From an uncultured Clostridia bacterium (lineage in GTDB: Bacteria; Bacillota; Clostridia; TANB77; CAG-508), in contig CANRKJ010000005.1 of NCBI GenBank assembly GCA_947631185.1, positions 19,478-83,477 on the forward strand: a DNA stretch of 64,000 bases. Reading direction: 5' to 3'. This document shows positions 9,446 to 19,692 of this stretch, piece after piece (the first letter of the stretch is position 1; every line of letters begins with the position of its first letter). Position numbers and translations under genes: made by a program. The notes below the pieces were generated by a model. That model ran no database searches. It saw only the letters and a list, made by a program, of their open reading frames with translations, and was not told the origin of the DNA.

Positions 9446-10123
9446 TTATATATTTTCAGTAATTTCTTCTTTATCTACTTCATTTTCTTCACTTGTTACT
9501 ACTTCCATACTAGCAACAGAAACCTCATAAGCAATTCTTGTTTCAGTTGTTCCATCTTCATGTTTTTTCTCATAAGTTCTAGATTGAACTCTTCCAACTA
9601 GTTTTACTTCAGTTCCTACTTCCATATTTTGGCAGAATCTAGCATTTCTTCCCCAAGCTATACATGGTATGTAATCACTTTTATTATATGCTCTGTTAAC
9701 AGCTAATAATATATCTGCAATTTCACGTCCAAAAGGTGTTTGTCTATAAATAGGTTTTTTGCATATATATCCTGTCAACTCAACTTCGTTAGTAATAGTC
9801 TCTTTGTCATCTTCATTAATTTCCACTTCTTTTACTTCTTTGGCAAAAACTGTTAAAACTAATCTATTTTTCTCGTTTTCATAGTTGTTATAAGATCTAA
9901 ATTGACCTTCTATTTCTAGTTCTTTGCCTATACTTAAATCAATATCAGTTATTAATCTTTCTGATATTGTAATAGGGATAATATCTGTAGTTGAACTTAG
10001 TCTAACAACTTCTAGATTGAAAAGATAAAATTTCTCCCCATAAATTTCATGACTATAAGCTTTTTCACTAACTACTTTTCCAACCAATACTAAATGGTTA
10101 TTTTCAGAATAATTTGTATTCAA
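9446..10123 (-). CDS. Tandem OB-fold SSB-like protein
   Basis: 225 residues with two OB-fold modules. The first (about 8-100) starts NHLVLVGKVVSEKAY; the second (about 110-210) has NEVELTGYICKKPIYRQTPFGREIADILLAVNR and SDYIPCIAWGRNARF, typical of SSB. It lacks the acidic DDDLPF-like tip, ending instead in EEITENI, so it should bind DNA without recruiting the usual partners. Has its own promoter (10214-10242) and terminator. Such double-OB SSB relatives occur alongside the normal SSB in Clostridia; the specific role is unknown. Confidence 0.75.
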   Translation of the reverse strand: MNTNYSENNHLVLVGKVVSEKAYSHEIYGEKFYLFNLEVVRLSSTTDIIPITISERLITDIDLSIGKELEIEGQFRSYNNYENEKNRLVLTVFAKEVKEVEINEDDKETITNEVELTGYICKKPIYRQTPFGREIADILLAVNRAYNKSDYIPCIAWGRNARFCQNMEVGTEVKLVGRVQSRTYEKKHEDGTTETRIAYEVSVASMEVVTSEENEVDKEEITENI

Positions 10124-10213
10124 TTTAATTCCTCCTTAAATTTATCTAATGTATCCCTCTAAAATGCTTTGTTTATCTTTTATAGGTTAATAAAAATAAC
10201 CTCAATATGTTCA

Positions 10214-10242
10214 ATTATAACACTATTTTTTCATTTTGTCTA
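10214..10242 (-). promoter_or_regulatory. Promoter of the tandem-OB gene
   Basis: Minus strand: -35 TAGACA (10237-10242), 17-base spacer, -10 TATAAT (10214-10219), about 90 bases before the start codon. The rest of the gap up to 10373 shows nothing else. Confidence 0.65.
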
Positions 10243-10373
10243 CATAAAACCAATATTTTTTTACAAAAAAATGTTTTTGGTAAACTTTTTATAAGTACTA
10301 GAATAATCAAATATAATTAAAAAAGTAACCAATTTCATAATATTATTATCTTAAGAAAAAGTCAAAAGTTATG

Positions 10374-11741
10374 TTAACAATCTTCTAAAACATATTTTTT
10401 AAATAAATTACCTCTTTCTTCAAAATTTTTATAAAATCCATAACTACTTGCTGATGGAGATAATAAACATATTGTATTCTTCCTTGTAATAGCTTTTGCT
10501 TTTTCTACAGCACTTTTTAAATCATCATAATAAAAAATCCTTTTTTTAGAATCCTTTAAATTCTCATATATAATTTTTCCTGTTGTATGTAAACATATAA
10601 TATTTTCTATATTAGATTCTTCTAAAAATTTAATAAACTCTTTTAAACTTATTTTTCTATCTTTTCCTCCTAATATTAAAGTATTTACATTTTTTAGAGT
10701 TTCCACTCCATTTATTGTGGCTTCTGGAATTGTAGCAATTGAATCATTGTAATATAGTACTCCATCTATTTTTGCAACAAATTCTAATCTGTGCTCTAAA
10801 GGCTGAAACGAACATATTGCATTTAATGTTTTAGTCATATCTAGATTCAGTATCTTAGAAACTGCTATTACAAACATTATATTATTAATATTATGAATCC
10901 CTTTTAAATTCATTTTTCTATTTATATTCATAATTTTCTCATCATTATAATAGATATACTCATTTTTAATATATATGTTTGAATTATTTATATTAGAAGT
11001 TATATTATTCACAGAAATTGCTATATCATTTTCTTTATATAAAAATCTCATTTTTTTGATATTTTCATTTTCACAATTATAAATAAAATAGTCATTTTTA
11101 TTTTGAAATTTTGCTATATTAAATTTAGCACTTATATAATCCTCAAATGATTTATAATGATCTAAATGTTCCTCATAAATATTTAACATGATTGCTATTT
11201 TAGGAGAAAATTTTGCATATTCTAAAGTATGAGATGAAACTTCTAAAACAGCAATTGTATCTTCTTCAATTTCATCAATATCATCAAAAATCGGAACTCC
11301 TATATTTTCTAGTAATATTGATTTTTTATTATTCTCTAGCAAAACTCTATTTATTAACGAACTAGTTGTACTTTTGCCTTTTGTTCCTGTAACACCAATG
11401 GTAAGAATATTAAAAAATTTTAAAAATAGTTCATATTGGCTAGTAATTTTATTTTTTATTTCATTACAATTATAGTTTTTTAATGATATACCAGGTGATT
11501 TTATTATTAAATCGTACTTATTTAATAATTCTATATCTATTTTTCCCAATATTACTTCACAAAAAATATCCTCTTCAAGCTCTGGATTTAAATCTAATAA
11601 TTTTAAATTATCATCCATAATATCAATAAACTTATCTGGAAAGCTTTTTCTTATAAAATTATATGTAGATTTTCCCTGTTTACCAAATCCTAAAATTATT
11701 ATTTTTTTATCTTCTAAATAATCTAATAATTCATTTACCAT
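10374..11741 (-). CDS. murD: MurD-type UDP-MurNAc-L-Ala:glutamate ligase (probably MurD2)
   Basis: 455-residue Mur ligase. N-terminal Rossmann-type domain (IIILGFGKQGKSTYNF), central ATPase with P-loop GVTGTKGKSTTSSL near 117, the NIYEEHLDHYKSFEDY segment, and the C-terminal domain with YNDSIATIPEATINGVE and LILGGKDRK. Adds glutamate to UDP-MurNAc-L-Ala in the cytoplasm. Its start overlaps the stop of the murL-like gene by 7 bases, so the two are translationally coupled. In Xanthomonas this pairing marks MurD2, which uses L-Glu, followed by MurL epimerisation; ordinary MurD uses D-Glu. The substrate assignment here is inference from the neighbour. Confidence 0.85.
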   Translation of the reverse strand: MVNELLDYLEDKKIIILGFGKQGKSTYNFIRKSFPDKFIDIMDDNLKLLDLNPELEEDIFCEVILGKIDIELLNKYDLIIKSPGISLKNYNCNEIKNKITSQYELFLKFFNILTIGVTGTKGKSTTSSLINRVLLENNKKSILLENIGVPIFDDIDEIEEDTIAVLEVSSHTLEYAKFSPKIAIMLNIYEEHLDHYKSFEDYISAKFNIAKFQNKNDYFIYNCENENIKKMRFLYKENDIAISVNNITSNINNSNIYIKNEYIYYNDEKIMNINRKMNLKGIHNINNIMFVIAVSKILNLDMTKTLNAICSFQPLEHRLEFVAKIDGVLYYNDSIATIPEATINGVETLKNVNTLILGGKDRKISLKEFIKFLEESNIENIICLHTTGKIIYENLKDSKKRIFYYDDLKSAVEKAKAITRKNTICLLSPSASSYGFYKNFEERGNLFKKYVLEDC

Positions 11742-13099
11742 TCTTCAATCTTCCTTTTTAAAATATTTTTCAATTCATAAGGTAAATTGTTATTATTATC
11801 AAAATTTTTCAATATATTATCATCAGATATTAACTTAAAATTATCTTTATAATAATTTAACAATTTAGGAAGTTTTTTATCTTCTCTTTTTTTTATAATT
11901 TCCGAAATAGCATAATTTACTTCTCTATATGTTCCTACACATTCAAAAGGTTTATTTTTCTCATATCCACAAAGTCCCAAAAATATTTCTTTTAAAGATT
12001 CTTTATCCAATAAATCTTCACCAAACATTTCTATAACTTTCTCTTTGTCCCAAAAAACACTTATCATTATATATACAAATAAACATTTTGGACAATTATT
12101 GCACCATTTCCAAGGTGAAGATTTACTTCCAATATTACAACTTTTTATTGTTTTATAATACTTATCATTTTCAGTAAATATTTTAGAAATTTGGATTTCT
12201 GAAAGTGGTCTTAATAAACTGAAATATAATACATCTGATTTTAAATATTTTTCTGAATAAAGTTTAAAATCATTCTCAAATTCATAACTCTTTGAATATT
12301 GATGGTTAATTTTTTGACCTTCTACATTCGACTCATTTGCACTAGACTCGTTTGATAAAGTAATATATTTTATATTCATTAAACTAGAAACAAAATATGT
12401 CAAAAATGCAAGCATTGATGAAAAAGGTGTATGACCATTTATAAAACCCACTGAATTTAAAAAAAGTAATTTTTTATCTATAGTCCTCTGTACTTCAATA
12501 ATTCTATCATTTTCATATCCAGCTATACTCGCACATTTTTTTGTAACTTCCTTAGGATTTACTATAAAAGCATATGATTTACTATGATATTCTTTTAATA
12601 ATTCAAGAGTAACAGCAGAATCTTTTCCACCACCTATAGGAATTAAAAAATCTTCTTTAGAATTTTTTTTATTTTCTATTTCTATTGGTTTTCCCGTACA
12701 AACTATATTCATAAAATCATTTATATTAGTATTAATCCCATTTGTATAAAATAATTCACCTAAACCATAAAAATATAATTTTTTAAACCATTTAATTTGT
12801 TCTTCATTTAAAAAACCACATTTTATTATAATATTTTTTGAGCAAACCACTTTCCAATAACTAATTAATTCAACTAATCCTAAATTAAAAACAATATTTT
12901 TTGTATTATTATCAATTTCTGAAAAATTAAAATTTTTTCTTAGTATTTTAGTTATAGGTGTAAATTTAACTAAACCATTTATACTAAAATAAAACTTTAG
13001 TAATATGTATTCTTTATCTTCAATTATTTCATAATCTTCATAAATAAAATCACTATACTTTTCTCTTAAATAAAGAAACTTAGAATTATTATCTTTCAT
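11735..13099 (-). CDS. murL: MurL-like UDP-MurNAc-L-Ala-L-Glu epimerase
   Basis: About 454 residues, soluble. A nucleotide-binding PP-loop, FLIPIGGGKDSAVTLELL, lies near 165-180, and a CNNCPKCLFVYI cysteine cluster near 345. The size, the PP-loop and the tight coupling to a MurD-type ligase match MurL, which in Xanthomonas converts the terminal L-Glu of UDP-MurNAc-L-Ala-L-Glu to D-Glu using ATP and so replaces glutamate racemase. Start chosen at ATG 13099, which has AGAGGA 9 bases upstream; a TTG at 13114 would place the ribosome site inside the gene. A PP-loop enzyme of other function cannot be excluded. Confidence 0.7.
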   Translation of the reverse strand: MKDNNSKFLYLREKYSDFIYEDYEIIEDKEYILLKFYFSINGLVKFTPITKILRKNFNFSEIDNNTKNIVFNLGLVELISYWKVVCSKNIIIKCGFLNEEQIKWFKKLYFYGLGELFYTNGINTNINDFMNIVCTGKPIEIENKKNSKEDFLIPIGGGKDSAVTLELLKEYHSKSYAFIVNPKEVTKKCASIAGYENDRIIEVQRTIDKKLLFLNSVGFINGHTPFSSMLAFLTYFVSSLMNIKYITLSNESSANESNVEGQKINHQYSKSYEFENDFKLYSEKYLKSDVLYFSLLRPLSEIQISKIFTENDKYYKTIKSCNIGSKSSPWKWCNNCPKCLFVYIMISVFWDKEKVIEMFGEDLLDKESLKEIFLGLCGYEKNKPFECVGTYREVNYAISEIIKKREDKKLPKLLNYYKDNFKLISDDNILKNFDNNNNLPYELKNILKRKIEEW

Positions 13100-13202
13100 A
13101 AAAAGTCCTCTCAATATAATCTATTTTACTTATTTTATATTATTACTATTTTAACAATCTATAAACTAATATTATGTAAATTATTTTAACGTACTATATT
13201 TA

Positions 13203-13457
13203 TTATTTTATTTTCTCTTTTGGCATAATATCTTCTAGAGTAATAGTTCTTGTTCCAGCTCTATTTTTCCCTAATTTTATTAAACTTGGACTAATTTTAC
13301 ACTTTTCTAATCCCTTTTTAATTAATTCTACATATTCAATTTTTTCTTGTTCTGTACCTTCAGAACTTATTCCTCTTAATATTATTTTACCTAATTCAGC
13401 TATTCTAATTTTTTTCTCATAAAATTTTAACTGATTACCGCAATTTATATTTATCAT
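13203..13457 (-). CDS. Small uncharacterised protein
   Basis: 84 residues, basic (about 20 percent Lys/Arg), no membrane segment. I do not recognise a family. One Cys near the start (NINCGNQ) and one in EKCKIS. Its start lies 23 bases inside the end of the 355-residue gene upstream in another frame, so the two are translationally coupled and probably act together. Confidence 0.6.
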   Translation of the reverse strand: MININCGNQLKFYEKKIRIAELGKIILRGISSEGTEQEKIEYVELIKKGLEKCKISPSLIKLGKNRAGTRTITLEDIMPKEKIK

Positions 13458-14502
13458 GAATTGAACTCAATAATTGTTTTGCTCCATCTATTCTTTCCAT
13501 TGATAACAAATTATCTAAAACACAATTTAAAGCACAATTAACAGTGCATCCAGAAAGTTCAATAATTTGAGATAAAGTATCTTTAGGATTTTTTATTGGA
13601 AACCTAACTGAATCATTTGCTATATTTTGTATTATTATATTATAAAATATATTTTTCTGTTGCTCTTCTGTTAAACTGAATTTATTTTTTGGTAATAAAC
13701 TAACAGCTTTTTTTGACTCTCTATCTATTATTTCATTTGCATTTTTTATTTCTAAATTTCCATCTGCTAGCTGTAAAGCAATACTCTCCATACTTTTAGG
13801 AAGTACATGTTTTTTATTCAATTCCATCTCTTGCTTTTTTCTTGATATTAATAAATCTACTGAGGAAAAAAACATTACATTTTTATTATTTTTTTTCAAA
13901 TCATTTATTAATTCTTTCAACTCATTTAATCTATCAATACTAGTTGCTTTCTTTACTTCTAAACTCAATGTATCAATTTGTTTTAAATCAAATTTATTTT
14001 TTAAATCTAAATATAAAAATTTTTTATTTTTTACATTTCTTTTATAATAATTATTTAAAAAATTAAAATATCCCTGAATTCTTTCTAATTGTTCTAATGT
14101 TAAATTCATTTTATATAATTTATTTAATTCTACATTGATATTTTTTCCTATTGTTTTATTGATTTTTTGTGAATCTGTTTCATTTAATTCATCAATTAAA
14201 TTATTTATTTTTGTGATTATATTTTCAACTTCTTCCTTTTCTGAATCTAATTGTTCACAAAAATTTGATACATTTGAATCCTCATTATACAATTCAAAAT
14301 ATTTTTTATTCATATAATTAATTTTATCTAATAATTTTCTTTGCAAATTTTCTTCTTTAATTTCTTCATTAATTTGTTTTTTTAAATTCAATAAATTTTC
14401 TATAGGAATTTCAAATTCAGATGATATTAGTTCTATACTATATCCTTTTTTAATATATTCACTAAAAATCCCTATATAATCCATGTCTATATCTTTTATC
14501 AT
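13435..14502 (-). CDS. Uncharacterised coiled-coil protein
   Basis: 355 residues, cytoplasmic, strongly helical and charged, with long heptad-like stretches (about 35-230). The C-terminal part has GCTVNCALNCVLDNLLS near 315, three Cys spaced by four and three residues, which could bind a metal or be redox-active. The N-terminal 30 residues could be a small helix-turn-helix (GYSIELISSEFEIPIENLL). I recognise no family. It overlaps the start of the 84-residue gene downstream. No mobile-element neighbour supports a phage origin. Confidence 0.6.
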   Translation of the reverse strand: MIKDIDMDYIGIFSEYIKKGYSIELISSEFEIPIENLLNLKKQINEEIKEENLQRKLLDKINYMNKKYFELYNEDSNVSNFCEQLDSEKEEVENIITKINNLIDELNETDSQKINKTIGKNINVELNKLYKMNLTLEQLERIQGYFNFLNNYYKRNVKNKKFLYLDLKNKFDLKQIDTLSLEVKKATSIDRLNELKELINDLKKNNKNVMFFSSVDLLISRKKQEMELNKKHVLPKSMESIALQLADGNLEIKNANEIIDRESKKAVSLLPKNKFSLTEEQQKNIFYNIIIQNIANDSVRFPIKNPKDTLSQIIELSGCTVNCALNCVLDNLLSMERIDGAKQLLSSIHDKYKLR

Positions 14503-14559
14503 ATTTTGGGTTCCTTTTTTATTTTTGTTTATTATACTTTAAATTTTAAAAAAAATCAA

Positions 14560-14598
14560 TAAAAAAAGCACTTCTCTAGACATATCTAAAGAAGCACT
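14560..14598 (-). terminator. Terminator near the repeat-rich gene
   Basis: Stem AGTGCTTCT (minus strand 14598-14590) with AGAAGTGCT (14575-14567), then seven T. It lies just after the stop of the 566-residue gene and isolates it from the downstream pair. Confidence 0.85.
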
Positions 14599-14617
14599 AA
14601 ATTAGCCAAAATATTAT

Positions 14618-16318
14618 TTATTCTTTTCGTTCTTTTATGAGTTTATGCATTTCTTTAAGAAAACCATAAGCTCTGATATTTGGAAACTTACCTTCATAAT
14701 TTTTGGATACATAATCATTCAAATATGATGCATAACTCAGTCTTATATCAACAGCTTCCTTGCTCTGCTGATTTATACCAGCCGAATTTAAATAATCTTC
14801 TATAGAATCAACTTCACTATCCATTTCAACAGCCATAATTGTTAAATCAATAATCTTTTGGTTTATTGGATTAGATTTTTTTGATTTTATTCCTATTTTT
14901 TTCATAATAGAAATTACAATTTCAGAAATGGATGCAGAGAAATCTAGTGTAGCTAGCCATGTCTCAAAAGAAGGAATAGGTGGAAATGCACAAAACCTTA
15001 TACTCTTAGGTTGCTCAATTTTTTGCAAAATTTGTTCCCCAGAAGTTTTAGCATCTATATCACCATCTTCTGATTTTTCTTGAATGTTTAATTTTTCATT
15101 ACTATTTTCTATATCCGATTTACTTTCTTCTTGATTCGGTATAACTATTGAACTATCATTAGATTCCGAATCTTCTGAGAAGCCATCTTTATAATAGTCT
15201 TTAAACTGTATAATACCTTTTATAAATGGCATCATTGTTCCTGGTGAATTTAAATCTTTGAGCCGTCTAGAAATTATTGATGAAAGATATGACACTTTAC
15301 CTGGTACATAATTTAAATCTAATGTCATTTTATTAAAGTTTTTATTAGTATAAATTTCAGAATCTGATAAATCAGAATCCTTTATAATATTAATTATACT
15401 AATAAAATAATTCTTATTATTATACGAAAACATAAGTTTTTTAGCAATTTTTTCAACAAACTCATCAAATGATTTTGAAGTCACTGCTATTAAATTTACC
15501 CAATCAGGAATAAAAACTTTTGTTACTTTGAAATAGTTTCCTTTTTTATTTTTCTTTATTTCAGATTCCTGCTGATTTGCATCATCATTCTCAACTTCAG
15601 TTTCCTGCTGATTTGTATCAACATTTTCTACTTCAGTTTCCTGCTGATCTGCATCAACATTCTCTACTTCAGTTTCCTGCTGATCTGCATCATCATTCTC
15701 TACTTTAGATTCCTGCTGATTTGCATCAACCTTCTCTACTTCAGTTTCCTGCTGATTTGCATCATCATTCTCTACTTTAGATTCCTGCTGATTTGCATCA
15801 ACATTCTCTACTTCAGTTTCCTGCTGATTTGAATCATCATTCTCAACTTCAGTTTCCTGCTGATTTGCATCATCATTCTCTACTTTAGATTCCTGCTGAT
15901 TTGCATCATCATTCTCAACTTCAGTTTCCTGCTGATCTGCATCAACATTCTCTACTTCAGTTTCCTGCTGATTTGTATCAACATTCTCTACTTCAGTTTC
16001 CTGCTGATTTGCATCAACATTCTCTACTTCAGTTTCCTGCTGATTTGCATTGTTTTTTTGAGTTTCCCAGTTAGTAACCATAAAGAAATAATCCATATTT
16101 AATTCACAAATCATTTGGATAAATTCTTGTGGAGGTAATTCATCAAAAACCACCTCAAAATTTACTACTTTATTACCTTTTTCATTCTGATTTTCGGTTA
16201 AAGTAAATTTTTCCACTTTCCGAACTACTTTTTCGTTGAATATCATCTCCAATAAAATTCTCTTTTTCTGCTCCACCTCTTTTTCCGTAAAACAAGTAAA
16301 TTGTCCCTGTAATTTCAT
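14618..16318 (-). CDS. Orphan acidic protein with 12-residue tandem repeats
   Basis: 566 residues, no signal peptide or membrane helix. Three parts: a folded-looking N-terminus (1-88), 13 full copies plus a part copy of a 12-residue unit of the form ANQQETEVENVD (91-254), and a C-terminus (255-566) with no family I know, holding RRLKDLNSP and a Ser/Glu-rich linker. The repeat is a 36-bp minisatellite and should vary between strains. Two in-frame CGG codons, absent from the housekeeping genes here, and richer use of G+C codons suggest a different origin. Has its own terminator. Function unknown. Confidence 0.7.
   Translation of the reverse strand: MKLQGQFTCFTEKEVEQKKRILLEMIFNEKVVRKVEKFTLTENQNEKGNKVVNFEVVFDELPPQEFIQMICELNMDYFFMVTNWETQKNNANQQETEVENVDANQQETEVENVDTNQQETEVENVDADQQETEVENDDANQQESKVENDDANQQETEVENDDSNQQETEVENVDANQQESKVENDDANQQETEVEKVDANQQESKVENDDADQQETEVENVDADQQETEVENVDTNQQETEVENDDANQQESEIKKNKKGNYFKVTKVFIPDWVNLIAVTSKSFDEFVEKIAKKLMFSYNNKNYFISIINIIKDSDLSDSEIYTNKNFNKMTLDLNYVPGKVSYLSSIISRRLKDLNSPGTMMPFIKGIIQFKDYYKDGFSEDSESNDSSIVIPNQEESKSDIENSNEKLNIQEKSEDGDIDAKTSGEQILQKIEQPKSIRFCAFPPIPSFETWLATLDFSASISEIVISIMKKIGIKSKKSNPINQKIIDLTIMAVEMDSEVDSIEDYLNSAGINQQSKEAVDIRLSYASYLNDYVSKNYEGKFPNIRAYGFLKEMHKLIKERKE
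15557..16048. repeat. 36-bp minisatellite, 13 copies plus a partial copy
   Basis: In-frame tandem array inside the orphan gene, each unit coding [A/T/S][N/D]QQE[T/S][E/K]VEN[V/D]D. Sub-variants alternate (QETEVENVD, QESKVENDD), which suggests blocks duplicated by unequal recombination. Confidence 0.9.
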
Positions 16319-16504
16319 GAATAATCATTCCTTTCTAAATAGTTTTTACAGGTAAATTGAATATTTTGGCTTTTAACAATTTTCTAAAATTATAATAATG
16401 TAAAAATACTTATAATAACTTTAGCATAATTGAAAAATCAATATCACTGTTATACCATAAATTCATTTAAAATTCAAGTATCATATGTTATTGTAGGTGA
16501 TTAA

Positions 16505-16568
16505 AAAATAAAAAACTAGCTATTTATTTTAAATCCACTTATTTTGGATTAATAAAAATCTAGTTTTT
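16505..16568 (-). terminator. Terminator of maf
   Basis: Outer stem AAAAACTAG with CTAGTTTTT (16511-16519, 16560-16568) and inner AATCCA/TGGATT, ending in a T-run on the minus strand. The remaining gap to 16319 shows nothing else. Confidence 0.75.
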
Positions 16569-16574
16569 ATATCA

Positions 16575-17150
16575 CTATATACAATCATTTTCTTTTAATA
16601 TATCATATACTCTACCTATTGGGAGTCCCACAACAGAATAATAATCTCCAAATATTTTTTCAACAAATCTACAAAAACTACTTTGTATTGCATATGCTCC
16701 AGCTTTATCATATGGATTTTCATAATCCACATATTCTTCAATTTCTTTATCTGTTATTCTTTTAAAGTACACATCAACTTTTGATATTTCAACATACTCC
16801 TTATAAACACCTTTATCTTCAATTAAAATAGCTAAACTAGTATATACAGTATGTCTTCCACCTTCAAGTTCTTTTAACATTCTTATTGCATCTTGTCTAT
16901 CTTTTGGTTTTTCGTATACTTTATCTGATTTTACAACCATAGTATCTGAGCCAATTATAGCTCTATCACCTTGTGTGTTCTCAAATACAGTTTTTGCCTT
17001 AATATATGCTAACCTTTTTGATTGATCTTCTAAACTTAATCCTTCTTCAAATGTTTCATCTACATTGCTTACAAATACTTCAAAATCTATACCAGCTAAA
17101 TCCATTAATTCTTTTCTTCTTGGCGACTTTGATGCAAGAATTATTTTCAT
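16575..17150 (-). CDS. maf: Maf family nucleoside-triphosphate pyrophosphatase
   Basis: 191 residues with every Maf hallmark: ILASKSPRRKELM at the start, VDETFEEGLS, the catalytic IIGSDTMV near 66, and YDKAGAYAIQ near 143. Maf proteins hydrolyse non-canonical or modified dNTPs/NTPs (house cleaning) and are linked to division arrest in Bacillus. It is a single gene, with the divergent pflB promoter region behind it. Confidence 0.95.
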   Translation of the reverse strand: MKIILASKSPRRKELMDLAGIDFEVFVSNVDETFEEGLSLEDQSKRLAYIKAKTVFENTQGDRAIIGSDTMVVKSDKVYEKPKDRQDAIRMLKELEGGRHTVYTSLAILIEDKGVYKEYVEISKVDVYFKRITDKEIEEYVDYENPYDKAGAYAIQSSFCRFVEKIFGDYYSVVGLPIGRVYDILKENDCI

Positions 17151-17376
17151 ATTTTATCACATTCCTTTTATATTATATTTTTGTTAATTATATAAAATTA
17201 TTGAAAAAAAGTAAAGAAAATTTTATTTAACAATATTTATATTGAAATATTAAATATAAAAATTAATTTTTATAATTGTATTTTAATAAACATTGTGTTA
17301 AAATCTATTGAGGAAATTTGAAATATACAAATTTTATAATATTGTATATACTACTATTATAAATTAGGAGGTCATT

Positions 17377-19611
17377 ATGAAATTTGAAGAATGGAATAAT
17401 TTTGTAGGAGGAAAATGGGAAAAAGAAATAGACGTAAGAGATTTTATTCAAAAAAACTATACACCATATACAGGAAATTCCGATTTTCTTGCACCTGCTA
17501 CAGAAAAAACCAATAAATTATGGAACAAAGTTTTAGAACTTTATAAAAAAGAAAAAGAAAACGGAGGAGTTTTAGACATATCTAATGATGTTGTTTCAAC
17601 AATTTCAAGCCATGAAGCTGGTTATATTGATAAAGATTTAGAAACAATAGTTGGATTACAAACTGAAAAGCCTTTAAAAAGAGCTATAATGCCAAATGGA
17701 GGAATCAGAATAGTAGAAAAATCATGCTCTGCATATAATACTAAAGTTTCTGATAAAATTGAAGATATATATCATAATTATAGAAGGACTCATAATGATG
17801 GAGTATTTATGGCATATACACCTGAAATTAGAGCAGCTAGAAGTTCACATCTACTTACTGGATTACCTGATGGTTATGGTAGAGGAAGAATAATTGGAGA
17901 CTATAGAAGAGTAGCTCTTTATGGAATTGACTTTTTAATTGAAGAAAAAAATCAAGAATTTAAAACAACATATACAAATAGTATTACCGAAGAAATAATT
18001 AGGCAACGTGAAGAAATAAAAGATCAAATATCAGCTTTACAAGAATTAAAAGTAATGGCAAATAAATATGGATTTGACATTTCTAAACCAGCCAGCACTG
18101 CAAAAGAAGCAATTCAATGGTTGTATTTTGGTTATTTAGGTGCAATTAAAGAACAAAATGGTGCAGCAATGAGTATTGGAAAAAATTCGACTTTTTTAGA
18201 TATTTATATTGAAAGAGATTTAAAATCAGGAATTATTACAGAAGAAGAAGCTCAAGAATATATAGATCACTTTATTATGAAACTAAGAATGGTTCGCTTT
18301 TTAAGAACGCCTGAATATGATGAATTGTTTAGCGGTGATCCTGTTTGGGTTACTGAAAGCATTGGAGGAATGGGAATTGATGGAAGAACTTTAGTAACAA
18401 AAACAGCTTTTAGAATTTTACACACCCTAGAAAATCTTGGTCCTGCTCCTGAACCAAATTTAACAGTACTATGGTCTACTAGATTACCTGAAGGATTTAA
18501 AAAATATACAACAGGTCTTTCAATAAAAACTAGTGCTATTCAATATGAAAATGATGATTTAATGAGAATTACTTTAGGAGACGATTATGGTATAGCATGT
18601 TGTGTATCTGCTATGAGAATTGGAAAACAAATGCAATTCTTTGGTGCAAGATGTAATTTAGCTAAAACTTTGCTATATGCTATAAATGGTGGAAAAGATG
18701 AAAATTCAGGAAAACAAGTTGCCCCTAAATTTGAACCTGTTACTTCTGAATATTTAGATTATGATGAAGTTATGGAAAAATTTGACAATATGATGGAATA
18801 TGTTGCAAGAATATACATGGAAGCTTTGAATATTATTCATTATATGCATGATAAATATTGTTATGAAGCACTAGAAATGGCTTTACATGATAAAGATGTA
18901 TACAGAACTATGGCTTGTGGTATTGCTGGACTTTCAATTGTTGCAGATTCATTTTCAGCTATGAAATACGCAAAGGTAAAAGTAATTAGAAATGAAGATG
19001 GACTTGCTGTTAATTATAAAATTGAAGGTGATTTTCCAAAATATGGTAATGATGATGACAGAGTTGATAACATAGCTGTTGATATAGTAAAACAATTTAT
19101 GAGAAAACTTAGTAAACAACAAACCTATAGAAACGCTACTCCTACTCAATCAATTTTAACAATCACTTCTAATGTAGTTTATGGAAAAGCTACTGGAGCT
19201 ACTCCTGATGGAAGAAAGGCTGGTGAACCTTTTGGACCTGGAGCAAATCCTGTTCACGGAAGAGATAAAAATGGTGCAATTGCATCTTTAAATTCTGTTG
19301 CAAAACTTCCTTATGAATACGCGTCTGATGGAATTTCTTATACTTTTGCTATGGTTCCAAAAGCACTTGGAAAAACACCAGAAGAAAGAATTAACAATCT
19401 AATTGCTTTGCTTGATGGTTATTTTGTTCAAAATAGTCACCATATTAATGTAAATATTTTTGATAGAGCTTTATTAGAAGATGCTATGAAACATCCTGAA
19501 AAATATCCTCAACTTACAGTTCGTGTTTCAGGATATGCTGTTAATTTCACAAAATTAACTAAAGAACAACAATTAGATGTTATAAATAGAACAATTCATG
19601 AATCAATATAA
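17377..19611 (+). CDS. pflB: Pyruvate formate-lyase
   Basis: 744-residue glycyl-radical enzyme converting pyruvate and CoA to acetyl-CoA and formate, the fermentative route. Adjacent active-site cysteines in [13 protein letters not shown] near 410 and the radical glycine in RVSGYAVNF near the C-terminus are intact. Length is that of PflB, not of the longer diol dehydratase relatives. A strong ribosome site (TAGGAGGTCAT) sets the start. Activated by PflA encoded 80 bases downstream. A weak promoter candidate (TTGTAT, 17 bases, TAAAAT) lies at about 17275-17304. Confidence 0.97.
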   Translation: MKFEEWNNFVGGKWEKEIDVRDFIQKNYTPYTGNSDFLAPATEKTNKLWNKVLELYKKEKENGGVLDISNDVVSTISSHEAGYIDKDLETIVGLQTEKPLKRAIMPNGGIRIVEKSCSAYNTKVSDKIEDIYHNYRRTHNDGVFMAYTPEIRAARSSHLLTGLPDGYGRGRIIGDYRRVALYGIDFLIEEKNQEFKTTYTNSITEEIIRQREEIKDQISALQELKVMANKYGFDISKPASTAKEAIQWLYFGYLGAIKEQNGAAMSIGKNSTFLDIYIERDLKSGIITEEEAQEYIDHFIMKLRMVRFLRTPEYDELFSGDPVWVTESIGGMGIDGRTLVTKTAFRILHTLENLGPAPEPNLTVLWSTRLPEGFKKYTTGLSIKTSAIQYENDDLMRITLGDDYGIACCVSAMRIGKQMQFFGARCNLAKTLLYAINGGKDENSGKQVAPKFEPVTSEYLDYDEVMEKFDNMMEYVARIYMEALNIIHYMHDKYCYEALEMALHDKDVYRTMACGIAGLSIVADSFSAMKYAKVKVIRNEDGLAVNYKIEGDFPKYGNDDDRVDNIAVDIVKQFMRKLSKQQTYRNATPTQSILTITSNVVYGKATGATPDGRKAGEPFGPGANPVHGRDKNGAIASLNSVAKLPYEYASDGISYTFAMVPKALGKTPEERINNLIALLDGYFVQNSHHINVNIFDRALLEDAMKHPEKYPQLTVRVSGYAVNFTKLTKEQQLDVINRTIHESI

Positions 19612-19622
19612 GCCATAATTAC

Positions 19623-19642
19623 GAAACTAAAATCGTAGTTTC
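19623..19642 (+). terminator. Weak hairpin between pflB and pflA
   Basis: GAAACTA pairs with TAGTTTC, followed by a T-rich run. It probably acts as a partial terminator or RNA-end stabiliser, lowering pflA expression relative to pflB. Confidence 0.5.
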
Positions 19643-19692
19643 TTTATAAATTTTTCTTTTTAATAATTAATCAATTGGAGGAAAGTAAAAAT

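Noticed and set aside
15557..16048. Possible CRISPR array
   Set aside because: Repeats are contiguous and in frame, with no unique spacers; it is a coding minisatellite.
17305..17340. Rex-type redox operator before pflB
   Set aside because: Only a TTGTG half site can be seen; no proper inverted partner at the right distance.
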